From NCBI GenBank assembly GCA_963738205.1, contig CAVTVQ010000006.1, forward strand, positions 806,001 to 870,000: 64,000 bases of DNA, written 5' to 3'. This document shows, piece by piece, positions 43,704 to 52,475 of this stretch. The translations under genes were made by a program, and so were the position numbers. This DNA comes from DATFQE01 sp963738205. GTDB lineage: Bacteria; Actinomycetota; Thermoleophilia; Gaiellales; Gaiellaceae. Position 1 is the stretch's first letter. Each line of letters opens with the position of its first letter. The notes under the pieces were generated by a model. That model was given only the letters and a program-made list of their open reading frames with translations. It did not search any database and had not been told where the DNA came from.

Positions 43704-43789
43704 CGCTGCCCGTCCTCGTCGACGTCGACAACACCCGCTTCCTGCGGGCCGCCATGCGGCGCCTTGCGCACCGCGGTACGCGAGACTGA
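43700..43789 (+). other. 29-codon ORF beginning like a HAD phosphatase
   Basis: TTG at 43700 overlaps the TPR gene stop (TTGA). The short product begins MTLPVLVDVDNTRFLRAA, resembling HAD motif I (DxDxT), and stops at 43787-43789, four bases before the kinase start. It may be a degraded HAD gene remnant, a leader peptide or chance. The codons are G/C-ending. Confidence 0.25.
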
Positions 43790-43793
43790 CCCT

Positions 43794-45158
43794 GTGAACA
43801 GGAGGCGGGCGGCCGGAGTCGCGGCGTCGGTGCTGGCGGTCGCCGCGGTCACGGGCGCGATCGCGCTGTTCCGCGAGATCGCCCCGGTCCTGAGCCTCGG
43901 CGTGCTCTACATCGTGGCGGTTCTGCCCATCGCGATCGTCTGGGGGAACCTGTATGCGATCCCCGTTGCGATCGCGAGCATGCTCGCGTTCAACTGGTTC
44001 TTCCTCGAACCCGTGCACACGTTCTCGCTCGCCGACCGGCAGAACTGGTTCGCGCTCGCCGTCTACCTGATAATCGCGATCGTCGTGAGCGAGCTCGCGA
44101 CCAGCGCCCGCAGCCGCGCCGGCGAGGCGGAGCAACGCGAGCGTGAGACGGCTGTCCTGGCCGACCTGTCGACAGCCCTGCTCGAGGGCGGCGAGCTCGA
44201 GAGCGAGCTCGACACGATCGGCAAGCGTGCCGCCGACGTCCTCGGGGTCGAGTCCGCGCGCATCGAGCTCGGCCCGCAGCGCAATCCGCCGCCGACCGAG
44301 TCGCCGCTCGAGCTGCAGGCCGGCACGCGCCGGGTCGGCACGCTCTACGTGCACGAGGGCCGGGAGCCGAACCTCGAGGTCCGCCGGCGCTTTCTCCCCG
44401 CCCTCGCGTCGCTGCTGGCCGTGGCGAGCGACCGGGAGCGCCTGGGCCGTGAGGCCCTCGAAGCGGAGGCGCTGCGCCGCAGCGATGCGGTCAAGACGGC
44501 GGTGCTGCGCTCGGTCAGCCACGACCTGCGCTCGCCCCTGACCGCGATCCGCGTCGCCGCCGAGGGTCTCGACAGCCCGGCGATCGAGCTCGAACCGGGA
44601 GACCGCGAGGGCCTGCTCGACACGATCCGCGTCGAGTCGACGCGGCTCGAACAGCTCGTCGAGAATCTGCTCGACCTCTCTCGCCTCCAGGCTGGCGCAG
44701 CAGCTCCGACCGCCGAGCTCTGGCCGGTCGACGAACTGGTCGGCCAGGCGCTGGACGAGCTGGGCGACCGCGCTGATCGTGTGGAGGTGCAGCTGCCGCC
44801 CGACCTCCCGCCGGTCGCGGTCGACCCGATCCAGGCGCAGCGCATCCTCGTGAACCTGCTCGACAACGCGCTCAAGTTCTCCGGGCCGGACGAGGCGGTG
44901 TCGGTGCACGGAACGCACACGCGACGCGACGTGATCGTCCGCGTGGTCGATCGGGGGCCGGGGATCCCCGCCGACCAGCTCGAGAGCATCTTCGAGCCCT
45001 TCCAGCGCGTGTCCGGGCGAGCCGACCGGCGCGGCGCGGGCCTCGGCCTCGCCATTGCCCGGGGCTTCGCCGAGGCGAACGGGGGCCGGGTCTGGGCCGA
45101 GTCGCGGCCGCAGCAGGGGGCGTCGTTCGCGCTCGCGTTGCCCGCCGAGCAGACGTGA
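43794..45158 (+). CDS. kdpD: KdpD-like sensor histidine kinase (C-terminal half only)
   Basis: 454 aa from GTG at 43794. DUF4118-type four-helix membrane domain (about 10-105, including the family segment FNWFFLEPVHTF), a GAF-like domain (about 115-225), HisKA with phospho-acceptor His243 in SVSHDLRSPLT, and the HATPase (NLLDNALKFS, DRGPGIP, GAGLGLAIARG). Canonical KdpD has about 400 additional N-terminal residues (KdpD sensor plus USP); these are encoded by a separate gene at 50839-51927. It overlaps kdpE by 4 bp. Confidence 0.88.
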   Translation: MNRRRAAGVAASVLAVAAVTGAIALFREIAPVLSLGVLYIVAVLPIAIVWGNLYAIPVAIASMLAFNWFFLEPVHTFSLADRQNWFALAVYLIIAIVVSELATSARSRAGEAEQRERETAVLADLSTALLEGGELESELDTIGKRAADVLGVESARIELGPQRNPPPTESPLELQAGTRRVGTLYVHEGREPNLEVRRRFLPALASLLAVASDRERLGREALEAEALRRSDAVKTAVLRSVSHDLRSPLTAIRVAAEGLDSPAIELEPGDREGLLDTIRVESTRLEQLVENLLDLSRLQAGAAAPTAELWPVDELVGQALDELGDRADRVEVQLPPDLPPVAVDPIQAQRILVNLLDNALKFSGPDEAVSVHGTHTRRDVIVRVVDRGPGIPADQLESIFEPFQRVSGRADRRGAGLGLAIARGFAEANGGRVWAESRPQQGASFALALPAEQT

Positions 45159-45835
45159 GCGCGCGCATCCTCGTCGTCGACGACGAGCCGCAGATCCTGC
45201 GCGCCCTGACGACGACGCTGCGCGGGGCCGGCTACCACGTCGAGCGGGCCGAAACGGCGGCTGAGGCGCTCGCGGAAGCCGCCGCGCGCCCCCCGGACGC
45301 GATCATCCTCGACCTGGTGCTCCCGGACGGGTCCGGCGTCGATGTCGCCCGCGACATTCGCGGCTGGAGCTCGGTGCCGATCGTGATTCTGTCCGCCGTC
45401 GGTGAGGAGCGGGAGAAGGTCGCCGCGCTCGACGCCGGCGCCGACGACTATGTCACGAAGCCGTTCGGCATGGACGAGCTGCTGGCGAGGCTGCGCGCCG
45501 CTCTGCGCCGGGCAGGCCCGTCGGGCGACCCGGTGCTGCGTGTCGGCGACCTGGAGGTGGACCTCGACCGGCACGCGGTGTCGATGGCGGGCAAACCGGT
45601 GCAGCTGACGCCGATCGAGTTCGACCTCCTGAAACTGCTCGCCGCGAACGAAGGCAAGCTCCTGACGCACCGGATGATCCTGCGGGAGGTCTGGGGCCCG
45701 GCCTACGCGACCGAGTCCCACTACCTGCACGTGCATGTCTCCCACCTGCGGCGGAAGCTGGAGTCCGACCCGGCCAGGCCGCGCTACATCCTCACGGAGC
45801 CGGGCGCCGGTTACCGCCTGGTCTCGCCGTCTTGA
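45155..45835 (+). CDS. kdpE: KdpE response regulator (OmpR family)
   Basis: 226 aa. Receiver domain with Asp53 as phospho-acceptor, then an OmpR-type winged helix (LTPIEFDLLKLLAANEGKLLTHR, YLHVHVSHLRRKL). It should switch on kdpFACB transcription at low potassium or high osmolarity. Translationally coupled to the kinase gene. Confidence 0.93.
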   Translation: MSARILVVDDEPQILRALTTTLRGAGYHVERAETAAEALAEAAARPPDAIILDLVLPDGSGVDVARDIRGWSSVPIVILSAVGEEREKVAALDAGADDYVTKPFGMDELLARLRAALRRAGPSGDPVLRVGDLEVDLDRHAVSMAGKPVQLTPIEFDLLKLLAANEGKLLTHRMILREVWGPAYATESHYLHVHVSHLRRKLESDPARPRYILTEPGAGYRLVSPS

Positions 45836-45848
45836 GGCGTTCTTAAGG

Positions 45849-45890
45849 GGAGCGGCCCGAAGCTTAGGAGCCGCTTGGTGCGGCCGCTCC
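45849..45890. repeat. Inverted repeat between kdpE and the kdp structural genes
   Basis: Perfect 9-bp arms GGAGCGGCC (45849-45857) and GGCCGCTCC (45882-45890) are separated by 24 bp, with an inner AGGAGC/GCTCCT pair. The repeat lies in the 67-bp gap before the next gene, a natural place for a KdpE operator, attenuator or transcript terminator. No T-run follows, so a simple terminator is less likely. Confidence 0.4.
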
Positions 45891-45902
45891 TACGGTGCCT
45901 TC

Positions 45903-46313
45903 GTGACCGGGATCGTCGATCGTGTGCAGCGCCTGCGCGACCGCAGGACGGCTGATCTCCAGCTCAGGCGGGCCCGCCTCGCGCCGCAGTTCGCGTGGCG
46001 CGCGCGGGAGCTGACGTCGGAGCGGCATCGGCGCATGCTCGCCGCGTCGCTCGACGGCCTGGTAGGCGATCTCGAGGGGCCGTGGGCACTGACGGCCTCA
46101 CCGGTGAACTTTGCGGCCGCGCGGACGCAGGTTCCGCTGCTCCGTCGGCTGAGCGATCGCCTCGCCGATCTCGATCGACCGGTTTCCGCCCGGGGCGTGC
46201 TGCTCGTGGAGCAGCTGCTGACGGACGGGTTCGGCCCCCTCTACGAGCGCGAGCGCGCCGGCGAGCTCCGCCCTGCGCTGATCACCGCGTTCCGCGCGCT
46301 CGAGGCACGCTGA
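45903..46313 (+). CDS. Hypothetical protein upstream of kdpF
   Basis: 136 aa from GTG at 45903. Soluble, Arg/Leu-rich and mostly helical (RVQRLRDRRTADLQLRRARL near the N-terminus; ERERAGELRPALITAFRALE near the end). No domain recognised. Its stop overlaps the ATG of the 27-aa peptide (TGATG), so it is translated with the kdp genes; it may be a regulatory or assembly partner of the transporter. Confidence 0.6.
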   Translation: MTGIVDRVQRLRDRRTADLQLRRARLAPQFAWRARELTSERHRRMLAASLDGLVGDLEGPWALTASPVNFAAARTQVPLLRRLSDRLADLDRPVSARGVLLVEQLLTDGFGPLYERERAGELRPALITAFRALEAR

Positions 46314-46396
46314 TGGTCGAGCTGCTCGGGATCCTGATCGCGGTCGGCGCATTCGCATTCGCGTTCGCCATCGTCCACCTGCTGGACCGGGTCTGA
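46313..46396 (+). CDS. 27-residue membrane peptide of the kdp operon
   Basis: A single hydrophobic helix from residue 2 to about 22 ending HLLDRV. It sits between the 136-aa gene and kdpF, sharing one base with each. Small KdpF-like peptides stabilise the KdpFABC complex; this second one would be an extra subunit or regulator of the same kind. It is too short for similarity-based assignment, but overlap coupling on both sides supports it. Confidence 0.6.
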   Translation: MVELLGILIAVGAFAFAFAIVHLLDRV

Positions 46397-46485
46397 TGTC
46401 GGCCGCCGACGTCTTCGGGCTCGTCGTCTCGCTGCTCGTGCTCGCCTACCTCGTGTACGCGTTGTTCCGGGGTGAGCGCCTGTGA
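46396..46485 (+). CDS. kdpF: KdpF small subunit
   Basis: 29 aa, the usual size. One membrane helix (VVSLLVLAYLVYALF) with the family-typical acidic start and GERL end. KdpF wedges between KdpA and the lipid and stabilises the complex. It overlaps kdpA by 4 bp (GTGA). Confidence 0.85.
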   Translation: MSAADVFGLVVSLLVLAYLVYALFRGERL

Positions 46486-48182
46486 CCGGCAACGGCATCA
46501 CCCAGATCGTCCTCTACACGGTCATCCTGACTGCGCTCGCGTACCCGCTCGGCATCTACATGGCGCGGGTCTACAGCGGCACCCTCCGTCTCCCTCGCTG
46601 GCTGGCCGCCCCGGAGCGCGGCTTCTACCGCCTCGTCGGCACGCGCGCCGACGCCGAGCAGGGTTGGAAGCCGTACGCGATCACTGCGCTGATCTTCATG
46701 GGCGTCTTCGCCGTGCTGTTGTACGTGCTTCTGCGCTTGCAGAACCACCTGCCGCTGAACCCGGACGGGCTGCCGAGCGTTCTGCCGCATATCGCGATCA
46801 ACACGACCGCGAGCTTCATCACCAACACGAACTGGCAGTACTACGGCGGCGAGACGACGATGTCGTACCTCAGCCAAATGGCGGGGCTGGCGGTGCAGAA
46901 CTTCGTCTCCGCGGCGCTCGGCATGGCCGTGCTGGCTGCGGTGATCCGCGGCTTCTCGCGGCGCTCCGCGACGACGATCGGGAACTTCTGGGTCGACTTC
47001 TACCGCTCGCTCGTCTACATCCTCCTCCCGCTCTCGCTGATCCTGGCCGTCGTGCTCGTCTCGCAGGGGGTCGTCCAGACCTTCGACGGCGCCGCCACCG
47101 CGACGACGCTCGAGGGCGGACAGCAGGCGATCGCGCGCGGGCCGGCTGCGACGCAGGTCGCGATCAAGCAACTGGGCACGAACGGCGGCGGCTTCTACAA
47201 CTCCAACTCCGCCGTCCCGTTCGAGAACCCGAACGGCTTCACGAACTTCCTCGAGATGCTGGCGATTCTCCTGATCCCCGCCGCGCAGGTGTTCATGTTC
47301 GGCCGCATGGTGCGTGCGCGCCGCCAGGCCTGGCCGATCTTCGGCGCGATGCTGGCCATGTTCGCAATCGGGGTGGCGATTGCGCTCCCGGCCGAGCAGC
47401 ACGGCTCGCAGGTGCTGCGCGACTCCGGGGTGAACATCACCGCGGGCGACGGCTCCAGCGGCGGCAACATGGCCGACAAGGAGACGCGCTACGGGATCGC
47501 GGCCACGAGCAACTGGGTCGTAGCCACGACGAACGCCTCCAACGGCTCCGTCAACGGCGGCCACGACGCCCTGACCGCGACCGGAGGCGCCGTGCCGATC
47601 GTGAACATGTTCACCGGCGAGGTGATCTTCGGCGGGGTCGGCTCGGGCCTCTACGGGATGTTCTTCTTCGTCGTGATCGCCGTCTTCGTGGCCGGTCTGA
47701 TGGTCGGACGCACCCCCGAGTACCTCGGGAAGAAGATCGAGGCGCGCGAGATCAAGCTCGCCGCGGTCGGCGCGCTGTTCGTGCCGACGATGGTGCTCGT
47801 CCTCACCGCGATCGCGGTGGTGACGGACCGTGGGCTCGCGTCGATGTTCAACCCCGCCGCACACGGCTTCTCCGAGGCGTTGTACGCGTATGACTCGCAG
47901 TCGAACAACAACGGCAGCGCCTTCGCCGGCTACAGCGGCACCGACTTCGCGGCGCTGCTCGGCTCGCTGGCCCTGTGGCTGGGGCGGTTCGCGCCACTCG
48001 TCGCGGCGCTCGCGATCGGCGGGTCGCTGGCCGCCAAGAAGACGGTTCCGGCCTCGGCAGGGACGTTCCGCACCGACGGTGGCACCTTCGCAGTCCTGCT
48101 CGTCGGCGTGATCATCCTGACCGCCGGCCTGATGCTCTTCCCCGCGCTGACGCTCGGGCCGATCGTGGAAGCGCTGCAGTGA
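46482..48182 (+). CDS. kdpA: Potassium-transporting ATPase KdpA (channel-like subunit)
   Basis: 566 aa from GTG at 46482, full length, ten membrane helices expected. The potassium-selectivity segments are recognisable: SFITNTNWQYYGGE, GTNGGGFYNSNSA and the ATSNWVVATTNASNG region. KdpA carries potassium from the periplasmic side. Overlaps kdpC by 4 bp. Confidence 0.97.
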   Translation: MTGNGITQIVLYTVILTALAYPLGIYMARVYSGTLRLPRWLAAPERGFYRLVGTRADAEQGWKPYAITALIFMGVFAVLLYVLLRLQNHLPLNPDGLPSVLPHIAINTTASFITNTNWQYYGGETTMSYLSQMAGLAVQNFVSAALGMAVLAAVIRGFSRRSATTIGNFWVDFYRSLVYILLPLSLILAVVLVSQGVVQTFDGAATATTLEGGQQAIARGPAATQVAIKQLGTNGGGFYNSNSAVPFENPNGFTNFLEMLAILLIPAAQVFMFGRMVRARRQAWPIFGAMLAMFAIGVAIALPAEQHGSQVLRDSGVNITAGDGSSGGNMADKETRYGIAATSNWVVATTNASNGSVNGGHDALTATGGAVPIVNMFTGEVIFGGVGSGLYGMFFFVVIAVFVAGLMVGRTPEYLGKKIEAREIKLAAVGALFVPTMVLVLTAIAVVTDRGLASMFNPAAHGFSEALYAYDSQSNNNGSAFAGYSGTDFAALLGSLALWLGRFAPLVAALAIGGSLAAKKTVPASAGTFRTDGGTFAVLLVGVIILTAGLMLFPALTLGPIVEALQ

Positions 48183-48775
48183 CGGCGACGCGCACGCTCG
48201 CCCGCTCCGTGCTGGCCGTGGTCGTCCTGACGCTCGCGCTCGGGATCGTCTACCCGCTCGTCTTCACCGGCTTCGCGCAGCTCGTGTTCCCGAACCGCTC
48301 GGACGGGAGCCTGATCGAGCGCGACGGCAAGGTGGTCGGCTCGCGCCTGGCGGCACAGGCGTTCACGAAGCCCGAGTACTTCCACCCGCGGCCGACCGGG
48401 ACCGACCCGGCGTACAACGCCGCCGGCACGACGTTCTCGAACCTCGGGCCGACCAACCCCGACCTCGCTGCCGCCGTCAAGGAGCGCGCCGACGCGATCC
48501 TGAAGCTCGAGCGCCCCTACACACCCGACCTCGCGATCGGCGACATCCCGGTCGACGCGGTGACGACCTCGGGCTCGGGCATCGACCCGCACATCTCCCC
48601 CGCCAATGCGGACCTGCAGACGCCCCGCGTGGCGAAGGAGCGGAACCTGTCAGTCGAGCGCGTGGCCCAGCTCGTGGACGACAACACCGACGGCCGCTCG
48701 CTGGGGATCCTCGGCGAGCCGGGCGTGAACGTCCTCGAGCTGAACCTCGCCCTGGACAGGGAGACGGGCCAGTGA
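48179..48775 (+). CDS. kdpC: Potassium-transporting ATPase KdpC
   Basis: 198 aa. One N-terminal membrane helix (about 7-28), then an extracytoplasmic domain with VGSRLAAQAF, YFHPRPTGT and SGSGIDPHISPANA, which is the family hallmark. KdpC is thought to assist nucleotide binding and coupling. It precedes kdpB here, not the usual KdpA-B-C order. Confidence 0.96.
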   Translation: MTATRTLARSVLAVVVLTLALGIVYPLVFTGFAQLVFPNRSDGSLIERDGKVVGSRLAAQAFTKPEYFHPRPTGTDPAYNAAGTTFSNLGPTNPDLAAAVKERADAILKLERPYTPDLAIGDIPVDAVTTSGSGIDPHISPANADLQTPRVAKERNLSVERVAQLVDDNTDGRSLGILGEPGVNVLELNLALDRETGQ

Positions 48776-50829
48776 CCAAGCAGACGCAGAGCGTCTTCTC
48801 GCCGGAAATCATGGCGCAGGCTGCTTGGGACTCGTTCCGCAAGCTCGACCCGCGCACGCTCGTACGCAACCCCGTGATCTTCGTCGTCGAGCTCGGCAGC
48901 GTGATCACGACCGCGATCTTCTTCCGCGACCTCGTCGGCTCCAACGACGCCGAGCCGCTCTGGTTCACCGGAGTCGTCGCCCTGTGGCTGTGGCTGACAG
49001 TGCTGTTCGCCAACTTCGCCGAGGCGATCGCCGAGGGCCGGGGCAAGGCGCAGGCGAACGCGCTCCGCGCGACCAGGACGACCACGGTTGCGCACCGTCG
49101 TACCGACGGGGGCGCGCTCGAGGACTTGCCGGCGGCCGAGCTGCGACGCGGCGACGTCGTCGTCGTCCACGCCGGCGAGGTCATCCCGGCCGACGGCGAG
49201 ATCATCGAGGGCGCGGGCTCGGTCGACGAGTCCGCGATCACGGGCGAGTCGGCGCCCGTCATTCGTGAGGCCGGCGGCGACCGGTCGGGGGTGACCGGCG
49301 GCACGCGCCTGCTCTCGGACGAGCTCGTGATCGACGTAACCCAGGAGCCCGGGCAGTCGTTCCTCGACCGGATGATCGCGCTCGTGGAGGGTGCCGAGCG
49401 CCGCAAGACGCCGAACGAGATCGCCCTGAACATCCTCCTCGCCGGGCTGACGATCACCTTCCTCGCTGCCGTCGTCACGCTGGAGCCGTTCGCCATCTAC
49501 GCGGGCACCGACATCTCCCAGACCGTGCTGATCGCCCTGCTCGTGGCGCTCATCCCGACGACGATCGGCGGCCTGCTGTCGGCGATCGGGATCGCGGGCA
49601 TGGACCGGCTCGTCCAGCGCAACGTGCTTGCCGTGTCGGGGCGGGCGGTCGAGGCCTCCGGCGACGTCGACGTGCTCTTGCTCGACAAGACGGGCACGAT
49701 CACGCTCGGCAACCGTCATGCGGACGAGCTCATTCCCCTCGCCGGCGTCGAGGAGAAAGAGCTGGCCGAGGTGGCGCAGCTGGCCTCGCTCGCCGACGAG
49801 ACGCCCGAGGGCCGCTCGATCGTGGTGCTCGCGAAGCGCTACGGCATCCGCGAGCGCGAGCTGCACGACCTCGACGCGACCTTCGTCCCCTTCACTGCAA
49901 CCACGCGCATGAGCGGCGTGGATTACGACGGGATCAGCATCCGCAAGGGCGCGGCTGATGCAGTCAAGGCGTTCGTCGAGAAGAACGGTGGCCGCTTCCC
50001 GGCCGAGCTCGACGACGCCGTTCAGGTGGTCGCCCGCTCCGGCGGCACGCCGCTCGTGGTCGCGCGCGACAACTTCGCGCTCGGCGTCGTCCATCTGAAG
50101 GACATCGTCAAGGGCGGCATGAACGAGCGCTTTGGCGAGCTGCGCCGCATGGGTATCCGCACCGTGATGATCACCGGCGACAACCCCGTGACCGCTGCCG
50201 TCATCGCCGACGAGTCCGGCGTGGACGACTTTCTCGCCGAGGCGACGCCCGAGGCGAAGATGGCGCTGATCAAGGAGGAGCAGGGCAAGGGCCGCCTCGT
50301 CGCCATGACCGGCGACGGCACGAACGACGCACCCGCGCTGGCGCAGGCGGACGTGGGCGTGGCGATGAACACGGGCACCTCCGCCGCGAAGGAGGCCGGC
50401 AACATGGTCGACCTCGACTCCAACCCGACGAAGCTGATCGAGATCGTCGAGGTCGGCAAGCAGCTGCTGATCACACGCGGCGCCCTGACGACGTTCTCGA
50501 TCGCCAACGACGTCGCCAAGTACTTCGCGATCCTGCCGGCGATCTTCGCCGCGACCTACGCCACGGGCGGCGGCGACGGCCCCCTGGAGCAGCTGAACGT
50601 CATGGCGCTGGGCTCGCCGCAGAGCGCGATCATCTCGGCAATCATCTTCAACGCCCTGATCATCCCGGCCCTCGTCCCGCTCGCCCTCCGGGGCGTCAAG
50701 TACCGGGCGATCGGCGCCACGGCGCTCCTGCGCCGCAACCTGCTGCTCTACGGGCTCGGCGGCGTGATCCTGCCCTTCGTCGGGATCAAGCTGATCGATC
50801 TCGTGGTGCACAACCTCCTCGGGGCATAG
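48772..50829 (+). CDS. kdpB: Potassium-transporting ATPase KdpB (P-type ATPase)
   Basis: 685 aa from GTG at 48772. Phosphorylated Asp305 lies in LLLDKTGTITLGN, with TGES (about 157-160) in the actuator domain and MTGDGTNDAPALAQAD in the P-domain; seven membrane helices expected. It hydrolyses ATP to drive potassium import with KdpA. Last structural gene of the operon. Confidence 0.97.
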   Translation: MTKQTQSVFSPEIMAQAAWDSFRKLDPRTLVRNPVIFVVELGSVITTAIFFRDLVGSNDAEPLWFTGVVALWLWLTVLFANFAEAIAEGRGKAQANALRATRTTTVAHRRTDGGALEDLPAAELRRGDVVVVHAGEVIPADGEIIEGAGSVDESAITGESAPVIREAGGDRSGVTGGTRLLSDELVIDVTQEPGQSFLDRMIALVEGAERRKTPNEIALNILLAGLTITFLAAVVTLEPFAIYAGTDISQTVLIALLVALIPTTIGGLLSAIGIAGMDRLVQRNVLAVSGRAVEASGDVDVLLLDKTGTITLGNRHADELIPLAGVEEKELAEVAQLASLADETPEGRSIVVLAKRYGIRERELHDLDATFVPFTATTRMSGVDYDGISIRKGAADAVKAFVEKNGGRFPAELDDAVQVVARSGGTPLVVARDNFALGVVHLKDIVKGGMNERFGELRRMGIRTVMITGDNPVTAAVIADESGVDDFLAEATPEAKMALIKEEQGKGRLVAMTGDGTNDAPALAQADVGVAMNTGTSAAKEAGNMVDLDSNPTKLIEIVEVGKQLLITRGALTTFSIANDVAKYFAILPAIFAATYATGGGDGPLEQLNVMALGSPQSAIISAIIFNALIIPALVPLALRGVKYRAIGATALLRRNLLLYGLGGVILPFVGIKLIDLVVHNLLGA

Positions 50830-50838
50830 CCTCCGGTC

Positions 50839-51927
50839 ATGCGAGGCCGTTACCGCATCCTGCTCGGGGCGGCTGCGGGCGTCGGCAAGACCTACCGCAT
50901 GCTCCAGGAGGGGCGTCAGGCAGCGATCGAAGGCGTCGACGTCGTGATCGGCTACCTCGAGCCGCACAACCGCCCCGAAACCGCGGCGCTGGCGGAGGGG
51001 CTCGAAACAGTTCCGCGGCGACGCGTGACGCACGGCTCGCTGGAGCTCGACGAGCTGGACGTCGACGCGCTCATCCGTCGGGCGCCGGAACTGGCGCTCG
51101 TCGACGAGCTCGCGCACACCAACGCCCCTGGCTCGCGCAACGCGAAGCGCTACGAGGACATCGAGGAGATCCTCGACGCGGGCATCGACGTCGTGTCGAC
51201 CGTCAACGTGCAGCACCTCGAGAGCCTGAACGACGCTGTCTTCGAACTGACGAACGTGCGTGTCCGCGAGACCTTCCCCGACCGCATCCTCGACGAGGCC
51301 GACGAGGTCGTCCTGGTCGACCTCTCGCCCGAGGCCCTGCAGGACCGTCTTCGAGCCGGCAAGGTCTACGCGGCCGAGCGCGTCGATTCCGCGCTCAGCA
51401 ACTTCTTCCGGGCAGAGAACCTGGCCGCGCTGCGCGAGCTCGCTCTCCGGGAGGTGGCGGAGGACGTCGAGGCGCGGCGGAGCGTCAACGTCCTCGACCC
51501 CCTGAGCCAGCAGGCGGTCGCCGAGCGGGTGCTTGCGCTGGTCGTCCCCCACCCACGCTCGCAGCGCGTCCTGCGCCGTGCCTGGCGGTCGGCGCAGCGG
51601 CTCGGCGCCGACCTCGACGCGCTGTGGGTCCGCAAGCCGGGCTATTCGCTCACCGAGGACGAGGCCACGCAGCTGGCCGCGCTGAGGCGGCTCAGCACGA
51701 TGCTCGGCTCGCACTTCCTCGAAGAGGAGGCAGACGACCTCGTCACCGCGGTCAAGAAGGTGGTCGCGGAGCGCGGCACGACGTATGTGCTCGTGGGGAC
51801 GCCCGACGAGAGCCGCCGGCGCGAGATCCTGCACGGCTCGCTCGTGTCGCGGCTCGTCCGCGAGCTGCCGGGCATCGACATCCGCGTCGTCGCCGACCGC
51901 GCCCAGCGGGAGCAGCTCGCGCAGTGA
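50839..51927 (+). CDS. KdpD N-terminal sensor domain, stand-alone
   Basis: 362 aa. Walker A loop LLGAAAGVGKTY (about 8-19) and VDELAHTNAPGSRN in the KdpD domain, then a universal-stress-protein-like domain (about 235-350). There are no membrane helices and no kinase domain. In canonical KdpD these domains are the cytoplasmic N-terminal half that senses ions and c-di-AMP. Here they are a separate protein at the far end of the cluster; it must act in trans on the kinase at 43794. Overlaps the next gene by 4 bp. Confidence 0.9.
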   Translation: MRGRYRILLGAAAGVGKTYRMLQEGRQAAIEGVDVVIGYLEPHNRPETAALAEGLETVPRRRVTHGSLELDELDVDALIRRAPELALVDELAHTNAPGSRNAKRYEDIEEILDAGIDVVSTVNVQHLESLNDAVFELTNVRVRETFPDRILDEADEVVLVDLSPEALQDRLRAGKVYAAERVDSALSNFFRAENLAALRELALREVAEDVEARRSVNVLDPLSQQAVAERVLALVVPHPRSQRVLRRAWRSAQRLGADLDALWVRKPGYSLTEDEATQLAALRRLSTMLGSHFLEEEADDLVTAVKKVVAERGTTYVLVGTPDESRRREILHGSLVSRLVRELPGIDIRVVADRAQREQLAQ

Positions 51928-52475
51928 CAGCGCTCGTCGCCATCGCGGCGGTTGCGGTGATCGCGCTCTCCGCGAGCGTGATCGTCGTACGGCGGCGCAA
52001 CCCGAGGCGGCGAGCCGCACGGTCGCGCCAGCCCCGGCTGCTCCTCCCCTTCACCGGAGGCGCACTCGACCCGACGGTGCTGGACGCTGCGATCAGGATC
52101 GCGCGCGCCACCGACGCGGTGCTCGTGCCGGCCTACCTCGTCGTCGTCCCGTTCAAGTTCGCCCCGGACGCGCCGCTGACGCGGCAGGTCACGCTCGCGA
52201 TGCCGCTGCTCGAGGCGGTGGAGCACGCGGCGCTGCGCGCGGGCGTTGCCGTCGATGCCCGGATCGAGCGCGGCCGGACGCCGATCCACGCGCTGCGGCG
52301 GCTTTGGGAGGTGGAGCACTTCGAGCGCGTCGTCGCGCCCGCTCCGAGCGCGGCGGGACACGGGTTCACGCCCAAGCAGGTCACGTGGATCCTGGAGAAC
52401 GCGCCCGCCGAGACGCTGATCCTCAAGCCGACCGCCGGCGAGAGCGCTCGCCAGCGCGCACAATCCGCTGCGTGA
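51924..52475 (+). CDS. Membrane-anchored universal-stress-protein-like protein
   Basis: 183 aa. N-terminal membrane helix (about 2-20) with basic RRRNPRRR on the cytoplasmic side, then a USP-like Rossmann fold (LLLPFTGGALDPTVLDAAI, LEAVEHAALRAGV, TLILKPTAG). It is coupled by 4-bp overlaps to the KdpD-sensor gene and to the dehydrogenase gene, so it probably serves potassium or osmotic signalling. Confidence 0.65.
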   Translation: MTALVAIAAVAVIALSASVIVVRRRNPRRRAARSRQPRLLLPFTGGALDPTVLDAAIRIARATDAVLVPAYLVVVPFKFAPDAPLTRQVTLAMPLLEAVEHAALRAGVAVDARIERGRTPIHALRRLWEVEHFERVVAPAPSAAGHGFTPKQVTWILENAPAETLILKPTAGESARQRAQSAA

